Shown: positions 25,701 to 38,900 of the stretch, piece after piece
Layout of the letters: every line of letters begins with the position of its first letter
Numbering within the stretch: the first letter of the stretch is position 1
From: Dirofilaria immitis
Lineage: Eukaryota; Nematoda; Chromadorea; Rhabditida; Onchocercidae
Assembly (NCBI GenBank): GCA_024305405.1
Contig: JAKNDB010000087.1
Coordinates: forward strand, 9,178,501 to 9,242,500
Length of the DNA: 64,000 nt
Reading direction: 5' to 3'
Program-made: the position numbers and the translations under genes
Notes under the pieces: generated by a model
What the model was told of the DNA's origin: nothing
Databases searched by the model: none
The model's input: only the letters and a program-made list of their open reading frames with translations

Positions 25701-26915
25701 TAATATCAATTTATTGAAGGAAAACGGTGATATTATCCTACATTTCAATCCACGATTTGATGAAAAAGTATGTAAATGATCTAATTAATCAATCTTCTTT
25801 TGTTATTTTTAATATTTTTTATTATTTAAATCTTAAATTTTAGCACGAAACATTAATATTGTTAAATTGGATTTATATATTTTACCTTATTTCAACATAT
25901 TATTATATGAAAAGAATTATTTATATTGGAAAACTAAATATTCTAAGTAAATCAAAATTTTCAAATTTTTTTCTTCATTATAAACTTAATCGAAAATAAA
26001 GAAAAAATTTATTATCAACTGATAATAGCTAATAATACAGAAAGGATTCGTTATTAATGGAAAATAGAAAAGGGTTAGATATTTATCAGTAGAATGCAAG
26101 AAGATTTAGTTGGTATAAACAAAAATAAATATCTTTTAAACTTTATTACTTGCCTTAAATAAACTTGATATTATAACTTAACATAACTTATCATTTCCTA
26201 TTTAAATTTCATTTTTATTATTCCAATTGAAATAGATTAAATTTCAATAAATTGTAAGGAAAAAGAGATGAAATTCTCTTTGAAAAAAATTATTCAATTT
26301 TATAAGATTATTTGAACATAATTTTTTTGTAAATTATCATTCAATCATTGATAATTTATTCGGATTTTATCATTTTCTAGTAAAAAGTGATGAATAAAAT
26401 TAATTTAGGTTGTTGTACGTAATGCATTAATTGGTGGTGTATGGGGTAAAGAAGAACGAGAAGGTAAACTTCCATTCGAGAAAGATAGAATGTTCGATTT
26501 ACAATTGCACAATGAAAATAATGCAATACAGGTAAATCATCGATTTCAATAATAATACTAAGTATAAGGCGAATATGTTTTTTGGAAATGAAATATGATA
26601 ATATAGGAATTTTTGCTAACGAGAAGATTCATTATTTCAAACCATTTGAGGGAATTGAGGATTCAAGTAGATGAAAAAATGGATGATAAATATATTGTGA
26701 GAATATAAGGAGTTACATAGGATTACTTTAAAATTATTCCCAACAATTTTAATATTAATATTTTTCATTGATCATATTTATCTTATGTTAATACATTACA
26801 GATATTTGTAAATGGTGAACAATTCACGACATTTGCGCATCGAGCGGAATCAAATGGTATAGTTGGTATTCAAATACAGGGCGATGTGGAGATCAGTGGA
26901 ATTCAAATACAATGA
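22728..26915 (+). CDS. Tandem-repeat galectin (two carbohydrate-recognition domains), with apparent frame breaks
   Basis: Nematode lec-1-type galectin of about 281 aa; this family binds beta-galactosides in cytoplasm or after non-classical secretion. Exons: 22728-22757 (tentative, MEEQDGEKKF then GTAATG), 23690-23781, 23893-23979, 24210-24339, 25254-25361, 25606-25767, 26409-26531, 26802-26915. The C-terminal domain is intact: HFNPRF, VVRN, WGKEER, KLPFEK, and the family ending GIQIQ. In the N-terminal domain the usual H-NPR is LHISICFD, so the core Asn and Arg are replaced, although FNTFS, SWGK and LRIRAHGSKF remain. No signal peptide is visible. Two problems: the join 23979/24210 lacks one base, and the A-run at 24245-24249 has one A too many; the two errors cancel. 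Either the assembly has indels or this copy is decaying. An alternative end for exon 2 is 23777. Exons from 25254 on are certain; the first exon is weakly supported. Confidence 0.83.
24551..24810. repeat. 41-bp inverted repeat with about 178-bp spacer in a galectin intron
   Basis: The left arm 24551-24591 (ATTAAAAACAAAATTTTAAC...) is the reverse complement of the right arm 24770-24810 with one mismatch in 41. The arms start ATT and end AAT. No clear target-site duplication is seen next to them and the spacer has no open frame, so this could be a small MITE-like insertion or simply a hairpin-forming intron segment. Confidence 0.85.
24813..24998. repeat. 31-bp tandem array, six copies
   Basis: Units start at 24813, 24844, 24875, 24906, 24937 and 24968 with an exact 31-bp period (GATATGCTTAAATCAGACT followed by a GGAGTTTGATAC-type end). 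Copies differ at only one to three positions. The array begins 2 bp after the right arm of the inverted repeat and lies in the intron 24340-25253 of the galectin gene. Confidence 0.95.
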
Positions 26916-27091
26916 TTGTCGATAAATTGAATAATTCGAATGATGGAATTCTTACAATTAGCTATTTCATATCTTTTCATATTGTATTCTGATCATAACA
27001 TTATCTAAATTTTTTTAATTTTTTGATTATTAATGAGATTACGTTTGATTTCAAATATGATTCTTTCAAATGAAATTAAATATAAATTTGA

Positions 27092-27097
27092 AATAAA
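27092..27097 (+). promoter_or_regulatory. Candidate poly(A) signal of the galectin gene
   Basis: AATAAA lies 177 nt after the TGA stop. In DNA this AT-rich such hexamers are common, so the assignment is tentative. Confidence 0.4.
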
Positions 27098-28964
27098 CAA
27101 CAACATGTTAATTATTAAAAAATATATGATTGGTGTAAAATTTGTAACATTTGCCTGTTTATAATGCAAAATAATAATTGTTGAAGTAATTAATTCCGTA
27201 AGGAAATTAAATACTAAAATTAGGGAGTAAAATTTGAAAATGTATATTTAGAAAGTAAAATTAATTTTTGTTTGCTTCGTTTAAAAAAAAACAATTTTGC
27301 AAATAAATAATCATTGTATCAGACTTTTAAAAACAAATCAATATGTTTTCGAAGTTTTCAAAATTATCTTGAAGATATAAATTTCTTATATAAATAATCG
27401 TTTTTACGTCAGGAAAAAAGTTAAAAATAGAATATTTTTGCACGATATTTAATAATCATTAATATTTGTTAAAGGGAATAAGGAAATAGTACGACATTTG
27501 TAATATAATTAAATAATTGTTTATAAACAAAAATTTTTGCTTATTTTTAAATAAAAATACTATGAAATATTTACATCTTTTTCCTTTTATTTGAAATATT
27601 TTTGACAAAAAGAAAGAAAAAATAAATAAAAAGAAAAAAATTATTGAAGAAATTCTAAAAATATGTAATAATGTTTAGTTAATGTCAAACATTTTATGCA
27701 TACATATAGTGATTAATCAATTATTTACAAATGATTAATTAGTAATGAATGATAAATGAGCAAAAGGCAAAGCATATGACAAAGCGATACTGATATAAGC
27801 GAGATCATCGTTTAGTTATGTTTATATTCAGTATCGATATCATAAAATAAGAAAAATGATAATCATCCGTAGACATATGTCATTTATGTGCAATCAACTG
27901 ATGGCTTTTATTTAATTAAATTTTATGAAAAATTCCCTTAAAAAATATGCTATGACAAAGTTTATTCAATTAAATTTGTAAAAATGAATTCAGAAACAAA
28001 AATAATTTCATTTTTTCATTCCTTTTTGGCGTAAAAAATGAAAAGCATAGGTCGAAAAAAATTCTCAATTCTTTCCAATTTTTGCGGTATTGAATATTAA
28101 ATCGAGAATAGCACCAATAGTTTCAATATTTGATAATATCATTCAAATCATATAACATAATTAATCTCTTTTTCTTATTAAATACAACAAAATTTTTGCA
28201 AAATTTTGAATTTAATTTTTACTAAAAATTATTTTTATACTAGTTTATGACATGTAACAGTGTGATAATATAAATTATAATATGAATTTGCTTTCACCTG
28301 CTTCATCCACCTAATTTATAACACTTCTGAAGCACTTTGTCTGAAATATAAATTATAATTTTAAAATTAATAATAAATAATCAATTGCTATTGATATTTA
28401 TCTTTTATGAGATGATTAATGAATATCGGATGAGAAGTTAAAAAAATAAAAAGTTGATGTCAGGAAATTGTCAAACGATGATTGTTAGCACTGATTATTT
28501 TGTCGAGATTTAATCTCTTTTATTTCTCGCATATGGTTCCATGATAAAATTAAGCAAACTTAATAATTAATTAAAGTTGTAGTCAGTATAGAAAGTGATA
28601 ATATAGAATGTGAGATTTAAGTTTTTTTTCCTCTAATCAGCAAGAGTGTTTTCCTTCTTTTATAAACATTTTTTAATATATTTTAATGAAAATATTTAAA
28701 ATGAATAATACAGAATAAATTGACGTAAATTGGAGTCAAGCAATCGAATTAATTAATTTAAATAAATAATTTGTGATAATAAAAAATGAAATAAATTATG
28801 GTAATAATTGATGAATGAATATAAAATGATATGAATGAAAATAATTAATGAAGTAGATTAGTAAAATGTAATAAAAATTTTGTTATCGGATTTAATTAAA
28901 TTACTAAATTTAAATTTAACAATGCTAACCATTCATAGAATAAATTGATAAATTTGTCTTCATA
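27098..28964. other. 3' intergenic region between convergent genes
   Basis: AT-rich DNA between the galectin (+) and the calmodulin-like gene (-), which are tail-to-tail. No exon-like segment is seen. TTTAAT at 28891-28896 (ATTAAA on the minus strand) is a possible poly(A) signal about 70 nt past the stop of the calmodulin-like gene. Confidence 0.5.
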
Positions 28965-31198
28965 TCATGTACTTGTCATCATTCGTACGAATTCTTCATA
29001 GTTAATCTGCAAATTATATGGAAGATATATTGAAAATTAGATAGGAAGGAAAAAGATTTTCTTAAATTCTGTTGATTTCTTTCCGTCTATTTCTTAAACT
29101 TTTTAAAATTTCATCCTAATAGTACTTTTCAATTTTAGTAATTTCGAAATTTATTTTTTCTAAATTTAGATTCATTCTATTTTGAATTTCATAATATATA
29201 AAAAGTAAGTAAGAATATACCTGTCCATCACCATCAATATCAACTTCAGCAATCATTTCGTCTACTTCTTCATCGCTGAATTGCTCACCCATATGTGTCA
29301 TGAAATATCGAAATTCTTCTGCCGTGATATATCCGTTACCATCACGATCAAATACCCGAAATGCTTCCCGTATCATTTCACTATCATTATCCTGCCAAAA
29401 ATCTTGAATAGACAGCGAAATATTTAGCTTTAGGATTTTGATCTGATTAAACTTAATTGTATGAAGAATTAAATAAGCACTTCGTACAAATATTGACCTG
29501 TGAAAAAATAAAAAAATTATAAAAAATAATAAATTTGAAACCATTTTTAGTAAGATTGATAAAAAAGATTCTTTGATAAGAAATAATATGATGACGGAGC
29601 TATTTAAATAGACTGATTCTTATTTTATAATTAATTCAGTTATGAAGATGTAAGACGAATGGAAACAGAAATAAATTGAATGCTTATACAAAGTAAAAGA
29701 GAATAAAAACTAATATTTTATAAATTTTTTGAACATAATGGTTATAATATTGTGGTTTAAACACGTTGATAATCTGGTTTCATCCATTAGTTTATAACAA
29801 CTTATCCCAATAATGTTTAATCATTATTCATTGTTTTATTTTTGATATTAATTATAATTAAATTGTAACATTCTATCTCGAACATATCATTTTCACTCAT
29901 TTGAGAATATACGACCTTAAAATCGATAATTGTTTTAATTTTTAATTAATCAATAATCAATTCTACACATTCGTATCAATTTTTCGTCCACTTTTTTTTT
30001 TAAATATATAATCGTCTTTTGAAGTTACCTTATTCATTCGTTTCATCATTTGACAAAATTCAGGAAATTCAATGCTACCACTACCATCAAAGTCGACCTC
30101 ATTGATCATATCCAATAACTCTTGTTCTGTTGGATTTTGACCTAATGTCCTCATTGCTACACCCAGTTCTTTTGATGATATAGAACCATTACCATCCTAA
30201 AATACTATTACTTTTTTTTTTCATTCATATAGTTCAATTGGGATAATTAATAAATTAAGCTAATTTTGTTATTAATTAAAATAATTAAATATAATTTACA
30301 CATTTTATTTTATCATAATTTCGACATTTAGTTTGACAATAAAATAATGCAATATGTTATTCAAGTTCATTCAATATTCAATGAAATGAATAAATAAGAA
30401 ATGAAATAATGGAAATATTATTAGCAAGAAAAAAGAAAAGGTTAGAAAGAAAGAGAAAAAAATATGGAATCTTTTGATTTATAAATTACATAAGTAATTC
30501 CATCAATAACTTTTACTGTTTCGATTAAATTTTATTAATTTTCTTATTATTCATTTTCTATTTATGCCTACTTAGTCAAATTGCATTTCGTCCTCTAATA
30601 ATTCATGCATATGTTATAGTTTCAACTAATATTAAATTTCTAATGAAATATTCCATAAATTTTAAAATCCATTTACAAAGTTTCAATTATTAAATTTTCC
30701 ATAATTTTTTTGTAAAATCTATAATTGTCTAACAAAAAAATATAACAAGTAATTTAAAATTTTGATATGACAAAGTTTTTAAGTCGATCACTTTTTAAAT
30801 GGGCAATGCTAAAGTTAATTGAATAATTTACAACCTCTGCAAAAAATAGGAGGTAAAATATTGAAGGCCGACTCGTAACAGGTGAGGAGAAAACTCTTAT
30901 AACCTACCAAAAATTGGATAATCTTGAAAATGGATAAAACTTTGAATTATTTCCAAAACGAAAGAAAAATGTAAAAGAATGGAGAAGATAGATTTCTACC
31001 ATAATCTACTTATCTTTACTTTTATTAAAATTTTGTCTATCGTCACTTTATTAAACATTTGTTTATCTTTACCTTATCAAATAACCTGAATGCTTCACGA
31101 TATTCGACAGCTTCCTCTTCACTGACACCTTCCAATTGTTCATTATTTGTTTGTTGTTTCCATCTGCTAAATAGCGACATTTTCCGATTACTCGACAT
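28965..31198 (-). CDS. Calmodulin-like EF-hand protein, 4 exons, 168 aa
   Basis: Calcium sensor of the calmodulin superfamily. Exons in transcript order: 31198-31073, 30196-30029, 29391-29221, 29006-28965; all joins are phase 0 and give 168 codons plus TGA. All four EF-hand loops are canonical: residues 41-52 ([12 protein letters not shown]), 77-88 ([12 protein letters not shown]), 113-124 ([12 protein letters not shown]) and 149-160 (DIDGDGQINYEE), each with Asp at 1, Gly at 6 and Glu at 12. Calmodulin itself is about 149 aa. The extra length is mostly an N-terminal extension of about 22 basic/polar residues ([20 protein letters not shown]) before the first helix; the tail after loop 4 is FVRMMTST. 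Sequence drift (Cys in FCQMM, Phe in the second loop) places it among calmodulin-like proteins such as the C. elegans cal genes rather than calmodulin. No strong trans-splice acceptor is adjacent to the ATG, so another 5' exon could exist. Confidence 0.95.
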
Positions 31199-32507
31199 CT
31201 TTGCTTTTTTTATGTTAATTATTTAAGTATGAAAATTTTCATAGATTATTCGTTGTCAATATTTTCTTTAATTCTTCGTCGATGATTGAATTCTGTTTGC
31301 TCCTTTACAATATTTCAACATCAATTATTTTAATACCAAATTATATCTAAAATTAAAAAAGAAATTAAACCTTTTTTTTTTAATTATAACACATTTAGCA
31401 GTACAAATATCGTTAAATTAACAGATGTAAATAGCTTTTAACATACCTTTGATATTCAAGAATGAAATAATGCGAATTTAAAAAAGAAGAAAGAATGAAA
31501 AAGCTCACACAAACACTAATAATTATAAAACATTTGAAATTTTATGATTTTGGAAACTTCAAATATTAATAAATTCTAATATTAAAATTTTACATATATA
31601 ATAATCATTAATGACTCAATAAGATATTTAATAATTTAAAAGCAAAAGTTTAATCAATACTAAATAATATACTAAAATATCATCAATTCATCGGGATATT
31701 TGATCTTCCATTAAAAATTTTTAAACGGTTAATGTATTCAAATGAATTAGTTGCAATTTTCTTTTTCAATTTGTATGCAAAAAAAGGTGGAATGAAATAA
31801 CTGATTAAAAAAATTGAAATTAATGATTTTTTCAAATTACTTATTAAGTTTTTGTTACTTGATAATTAAGTCTTTTAGCTTCGAACTACAACTAAAGATC
31901 AAATTTTGTGGCGGAAATTAAACTGGATTAAAATGATCGGAAAATTTAAATGATATTTTAGCTATTAAGAGAAAAATTTTTTTATTTAGAAAACCTTTTT
32001 TCGATTATCACAGATTAAATTTTAATGAATATTTTCATGATTATAAATAAATATAAAATTACTAATACAATACAAGCATTACTGAGCATTTTTGTTATAA
32101 ACTATTGCTGTAGAAAGAAGAAAAAGAAAATGTGAGAAAAAGATTGAATTTTTAATTTAAATAAATCAGTACATATTCTGACGTAGAATTCTGATTATTT
32201 CAAATAATTCTCAAATTTTTCTTTTCTGTTTCGTTATTTTTTAAAAGGAAAAAAAGAGAATCATTTGTAGAAATTGTGAAAAAGATATTTAAAAAAAGAA
32301 ATCTTAGAGGAAACAGTAATTAATTATCCATTCTAATTCTTATTTCAATACATTAATCTCGACAAAGTTTACATCGAAGCATTTCATTTCATTTTTTTCT
32401 ACAAAGTACCAATCATTACTTTTTTATTGAATCATTATTTATTAGCTAGAACATATTAAGTTTATTATGATTGAATTTAAAAATCGTGTAGTTTTTCGAA
32501 AAAGAAA

Positions 32508-32555
32508 AGTAAAGAAGGAAGAAAGGAAGAAAAAAGGAAGGAAGGAAGGAAAGAA
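32508..32555. repeat. GAAG/GAAA purine tract
   Basis: Nearly pure purine run with GAAG and GGAA units (AAGAAGGAAGAAAGGAAG). Simple-sequence DNA. Confidence 0.8.
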
Positions 32556-33671
32556 ATGTAATAATTGTATTAGAAATATAATAATTCTTATACTGATAAA
32601 ATCTCATAGGATAAATTAGATCACTAATGCATGAGTTATTTTAATTATTTTATTCAAAGTATTTTTCAAATTAGTATTTTAATTATTGAATATCTATTAT
32701 CATAATCGATAATTATGAGTTACATTTGTTAGTTTTTAATAAGTGACTAATGTTCGAGAAATAATAAATTAATATATAAAATTCCAAACCAAAATTCAAA
32801 TTCATTATTGACAACTATACGAATTATAATTCATTTGGATGAAACAATGGAAAATTGATATGAATGAATGCGTCACATATTTTAGATAAGCGAATTTTCG
32901 AAAGTCGTTAGAAGCTGCTTCAAGTAAAGACTACCAGACAGTTATAAAAACCTTTCTCGAGAGTGTACTGACAGCATTTTTGGAGCTTTTGAAAACTCAA
33001 TTTTTCCACTGTCACAAAAAAAAGATGTAAATTAAAATTTGGGAAACAACATCAATATTTCCTTTCAATATGGCTAAAACTAACATTGCCCACTAGCCGA
33101 CAGCTTAATTCAGAATTTTTTCCTGCAAAACTTCTCCTTCAAAAAATTAAAAGAAAATAAAAAACGAAGTTCACATCCGAAAACAAGAAAGGAAGAACTC
33201 TCTTTCAAAAATGAAAATAGGATGAATTTTGAAAGAATCTAATGAATATTTAATGTATGCATATATTATTGATGGTAAAATTGTTTAACGATTTTTTTTT
33301 GTTGAAAACAAAATTCAAAATTTATTCATTTTTAAATATCAAAAAATAGTAAATGAATGAAAATTTATTAGCAAATTGTTTCTTCTTCTTCCATCCAAAA
33401 GTAGAAAATAATAGAAATGAAATAACAATAAATTACATTAGCTATTAAAATTTAATGGATTTTCAACTTCAATTCTTAAAAATGAAAAACAGCCATCTGA
33501 AAAAGAGCAAAATCGTTGCTAAAACTCTCAGGAGATCATTCGTTTTGCCGTGAGTGGTACTCTCAAAATTAAATTATTGATGAGTATTATGGGAAGTCTT
33601 CGAATCGGATTTGCTATTCATTCTGCTGTTTGCTATAGCTGATATTGCTGATATCGTTGCTATTGCTGTTA

Positions 33672-33740
33672 TTGATGATGATAATGATGATGATAATGAT
33701 AATGACGATGATGGTGTTGGTGATAGCAATGATAGTGATA
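33672..33740. repeat. GAT/AAT imperfect microsatellite
   Basis: Imperfect GATGATAAT units with a few GGTGTT interruptions. The minus-strand frame across it gives a Ser/Leu-rich repeat peptide and is not considered a gene. Confidence 0.8.
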
Positions 33741-35884
33741 AGAAAGATAAAAGAAATAAATAGATAGGAATGTATGGAAAGAAAATTTGTTTCAACATTT
33801 AACTCTTTTTTCTACTTGTAACTTATTTGAAATTTATTAAATATTACCTGAACATATATATTATGCATATTTAATATTTCTGATCATTTAATTAATTATT
33901 TATTGATACTTTGTTTTTCTTTATTTTTTTCTACCTTTAATTATTTTTAATGTAATAAGTATAAGTATAATTCTTTATACCTAATTAATTTATTAAGAAT
34001 AATTTTTTATTTGATATTCTTTAATATTTATTGAAAATCTATTATAATCATCATTATCATTATCATTATTAATGACAATAGTAAATCAAAGGCAAATTTG
34101 TCTAACTGTAATTGATAAGAAAAGATTGAAAATATCGCAAAATTTATGAATTTCCTTGATTTAATATGTATGAAAATTATAGTAATAAATCAGAGAAAAA
34201 AGAAATTTTGTTTATTTAAATAGTTTTATCATTTAAATAGAATTTTTGCAGTTCTAAAATTTTTTAATTCATATTATTTACTTATAAAATGATATTAGTT
34301 GATCAATTCACTTCTTTATTTTTTTTTGTGATTTTGATATTTGTTAAGCCTTAAAAACTTATCAAAGATAACAATCATTTTGTAAATTGATATTTTTGGA
34401 GAAGAAAAGGAAATATTTTCCTTTCTTAGTTTATTTGATTTTTTTATTTTTAGAAAAAGTATAAAATTGTTTCCTCTTAATTCTTAACAAAATACTTTGC
34501 TTCGATGAAATCTCATCAAATGACATCAAATACACGCTTGATCGGAAACAATTAGGCATTGGCGATAATGAGCTTTCGTTTCGTATTTTATTTAAATTAA
34601 AAATATGATAAGATATCGATGTTTACGAAGATTAAAGATTAAATAAATTGGCATGATAACATAGCCAGAAAGAAATTACATTAGAAATAAAATGACTATT
34701 ATTAGGAAAAATATCGTTAAGTTTTCGGAATTCCAGGCGAATAAAAGGCCTATATTCTCGAAATTTTTAAAGGGAAGATAAAAAGAAATGCTTTTCCAAT
34801 AAATAAAATCATAGCATATTGGTTTTTCTCTTTTTTCAAAATAAATTCATATTTTTAGAATTTAGAAATTTATCAAATAAAAACTTTTTTTCAATAAAAT
34901 AAGTTTAAATCATAAAGGATTAGAATTATTTAATTTGTTTGATGTATTTAATAAAAAAAAATAAAAAGCTCATTAGAAAAGGTCGAATAATATTGAATTT
35001 AAAAGATATCGCTATAGCAACTTTGCGAAGCGCGTAAGAAAATGCGTTATAAATAAATAAACATGATTACGATAAAGAATAAAGATCAAGCTGATGTTGC
35101 AGATATAATTGAAATGTTATAAACTTTTATATGACTAATTAACTTCTTATGACTGAAATATGCTGACAAGTGAATGAGTGACATATGAAAATATGTTTAA
35201 AAAAATTAGATAAACATCATTTGCTTGTTATTAGAAACTCATAAACAGTTTAAATTAAATAGACTAAAAATGATAGCAATTAATAGCGAATGATAAGCAT
35301 TTCGAAAAATCTATCTTTTAATTGCAACAATGATAATTCACTATTATTGATTACTCACAATTACAAATGTGATTAATTCAGTCTTATTTGTTATTTCTCC
35401 TTGAAAATGATGTGATCGATTCAATCTTTTGATTAATTATTACCACAAGAATGTGAATGTGATCAAATTAAGCTCTCTCTGTTATCAATGTTTACAAAGG
35501 AGTAGTTAATTAATTCTATCAATACTGTTACAAATGAATATGATCAAATATAGCCTTAACTCTTATCACTTCCTACTGATAAATATAATTCCATTCCATC
35601 AATTTCTTCAACATATTTCATATTTTTGATGTTTAATAATGTTTTTTATTAAAAATAATTGAAAAGATAGAAAACTTCTTCACCTTCATATATATTTTTC
35701 TTTAAAAAAATAAATAAATAAATAAATAAATTTGTTTAAGAAAAAATGTGCAATAATAATAAGGAAGTTTGAAGGAACAGCTATTCATCCTTCCTCCCAC
35801 ATAGCAGGAATACCGAAAAGAATAATGATTTGGTGTGAACAAGTTGTAAAGTTTGCTGTGTTTTTGGTGAGATCAAGCCAAAGG

Positions 35885-35940
35885 TGAAGGAGGAGGAGGA
35901 GGAGGAGGAGGAGGAGGAGGAGGAGGAGGAGGAGGAGGAA
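35885..35940. repeat. (GGA)n polypurine microsatellite
   Basis: About 18 consecutive GGA triplets on the plus strand, with all pyrimidines on the other strand. The antisense frame encodes poly-Leu and is rejected as a gene. Confidence 0.95.
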
Positions 35941-38900
35941 GAGATCAAGAGAAATTATACTGCTGATTACATCACAATACAAACTTAACTGATATCAGAA
36001 GAAAGTTCAAGAGGAAAGAAGTGGTGATGAAAGAAAAAGAAAAACTCATCAATTTTGTTAAAAATATTCTAAGCATTTAGGCATAAGATAAAAGGATGAT
36101 AATGACAAGAAGAGGAAGAGCTTGTTTCTCTATATATCATTCCAAATTCATTCCAGTTTTTATCAGTGCTAATCTTAACTTATTATTCTATTTTGAAAAT
36201 TCATTTTTATTGTGAAATGAAAAATTTTTGCAGAAAAAAACTTATCAATCATTTCTGAGCAATTTATTTATTTCCTTTTAATGATAATAATGGATTATAA
36301 GAGGGATAATTAAAAATATAATAATTTTTTTTCTTTGTCTTTTTGTTCAACAATTATTTCAAACATTAAATAAATAACAATAAAATTAATAAACAAAAAC
36401 GAAACAAAACAAAAATATGGGAAATATAAATAATAAAAAAGGAAAAAGGAGGAGAAGGAAGATAAAAAGCAATTTTAATTGATTATTAAATTAAATAATT
36501 AATTCTTAATTTTGTATAAGATTGTAACAATTCATAATAGTAGAAAGATTTTAAGGATAAAAATTTTATCACATAATATATAAAAAGGAAAGAAAAAAAG
36601 TTGAATATTTTTTGATATAAAAATTTTAAATTATCGGGAATGAAATTGTGATTTTTATTTTTGGCATAAAATCTAAAATTAACAAATAGAAATGCAAATA
36701 GTACGGTATACATTCTTGAAAGTAAAAGAATTTTAATGTCAAACAAATGGGCAGCAATAAAATTTTATAGCATTGAATAAAAAAAGATTGAATTTGAAGA
36801 TGACATTTTTATGATTGCTACTGATAAATGTGTTTGTGATATTCCGACGGAATACGAGTTTCCTAGAAAAAAATTAAAGGTTAATTTTGATATGAATTAA
36901 TAATTATTTAGCAAATGAAATTAAACGAAGATTGATAATGTAAACACGTTATGTAGTTAATTTTCGATCATTTTTTTCTGATAATAATCTTTGATTTTAA
37001 TTGTTCATTTCATTTTAAATCTAAGCTAATATAAAAATATGGTATTAATAAAATTGCTTGTCTTTAAAATTTCTTTTTTTTTTAATGTTAAATTTGTATG
37101 AGGTAAAAACGATAAATAAGAATAGTAGAAATTGCAATATTAAAATAAAATTTGGTTTAAAATATACAAAAATATATTGGACAAAAATATTTTTAATTAT
37201 TATTAACAGCATAAAAAAATATGAAATAAATATGAAAGTTCAAGACAAAAATTCTTGAAAAATAAAATGATTTTCATACTGTATAATTTACAAATATAAA
37301 TAGCATAAAATTAATTAATCACTAATTAATTAATCAGCAAAAGTTGCTAATTTCGTATAGATCAAATAATTCAAAGATAATAAATGATAAAGATTTCTTT
37401 TTGTTTTACATCTGCTAATAAAATAAAATTGTAAAGCATATATGAGATAAGAAGCATTTTTCGCATTCATTAACCCCACTTCTACTTCCTTCCTTTTATT
37501 TTTCTCTTATCAATTCTCTTTTCTTTTAAAATTAACAATATTGAAATTACAAACTAGAAGATATAAAATATTTCAAATGTATAATAATTATATTGATAAT
37601 TAGATGTTATGTTATCATATGTTATGTCATGTTATGCTACTAATAATAGTCTGTTTCTATATTAATTAATTTCGATTCAATTCTTCGATTACTATCACTC
37701 AGCAATATGATATATTTTTAAAAAATATTTCATACCTTCTAATTTGTTTTTTCAATATTTTCAATATACATTAGTTAAAACCATTATTTATTTTTAGAGA
37801 GTTATTAGTTTGAAAGAAATCTTTTACTGTTTTCATTTTTAAATTTCATTATAATTAATATGAAAATGATAACAATCAATTATTATTATATGCAAACGAA
37901 TAGTCGGATATTAATCCACAAATCTAAAGAGAGAATAGCAAAAATTGATTATTAGATGATTAATTTTGATTAGTCTTTTCATCGTTTTCTTCCTTTTTTT
38001 CTTTTAAAATTGAATTTTAAAAATGACAATTAACCAATCATTTTTTCGCGTTGTTAATTAACAAAAATTTGATCAAATATTTGTAGGATTATATTGAGCA
38101 ATTTATTTTTGTCTCCCATTTATTTATTTAAATAATTGAAATTGTCGTAAAATTACTAATAAAATGTTGTGATAAAGAAATATTATGATAATGAGATGTT
38201 TTGAGATATTTTGAAAATTTTAAAAATTATCAAGTATAAATAAATTGATAAATTATTTATTCATTTTATAAAATCATTCCTTAATATTTTAAATGAAATT
38301 GTAAAAATGCATTCTTTTATCAACAATAACAATAATGTCTGATTATATCTCTGCATATATTTCATATTGAAATTATCAAAATAATCAGACAGAAAAGTAA
38401 TCTATAATTACATTAATTGAATTATTTGTGAAATGAAAAATATAAATATTTATAAGAAATAATGATAATAATAATAAAAATAGCAATGGATGAAATATGA
38501 AATTGAGTTATTTATTGATTGATTCATTTATAAATTGTCGGTATAAATGCAATTAAATTTGATTAAATGATATATAAGACTTTTTATTTTTTTCATTTTA
38601 CTAAAAATTAAATCATATGAAATATATACTGATTAACCATTCCTTATCAATTGATAATTAATAGTTAAACATGAATTGGAATTTGAGATAAGATCATTGC
38701 AGAAAATATTAATTTTAAACAAAAATTTTTATAAGTTTAAAACATCTATTGAGAAATTAATTTTCATTTGAATTTTATCTTCTGTGCTACTCATTTTAAT
38801 AATTTATTTATTAGGCTTCGATATATTGTTGTTAGATAACTTTAATCATTATATAAATTGGAAAAAATATATTCTGAGATCAATTATTAATGAATTGTAG

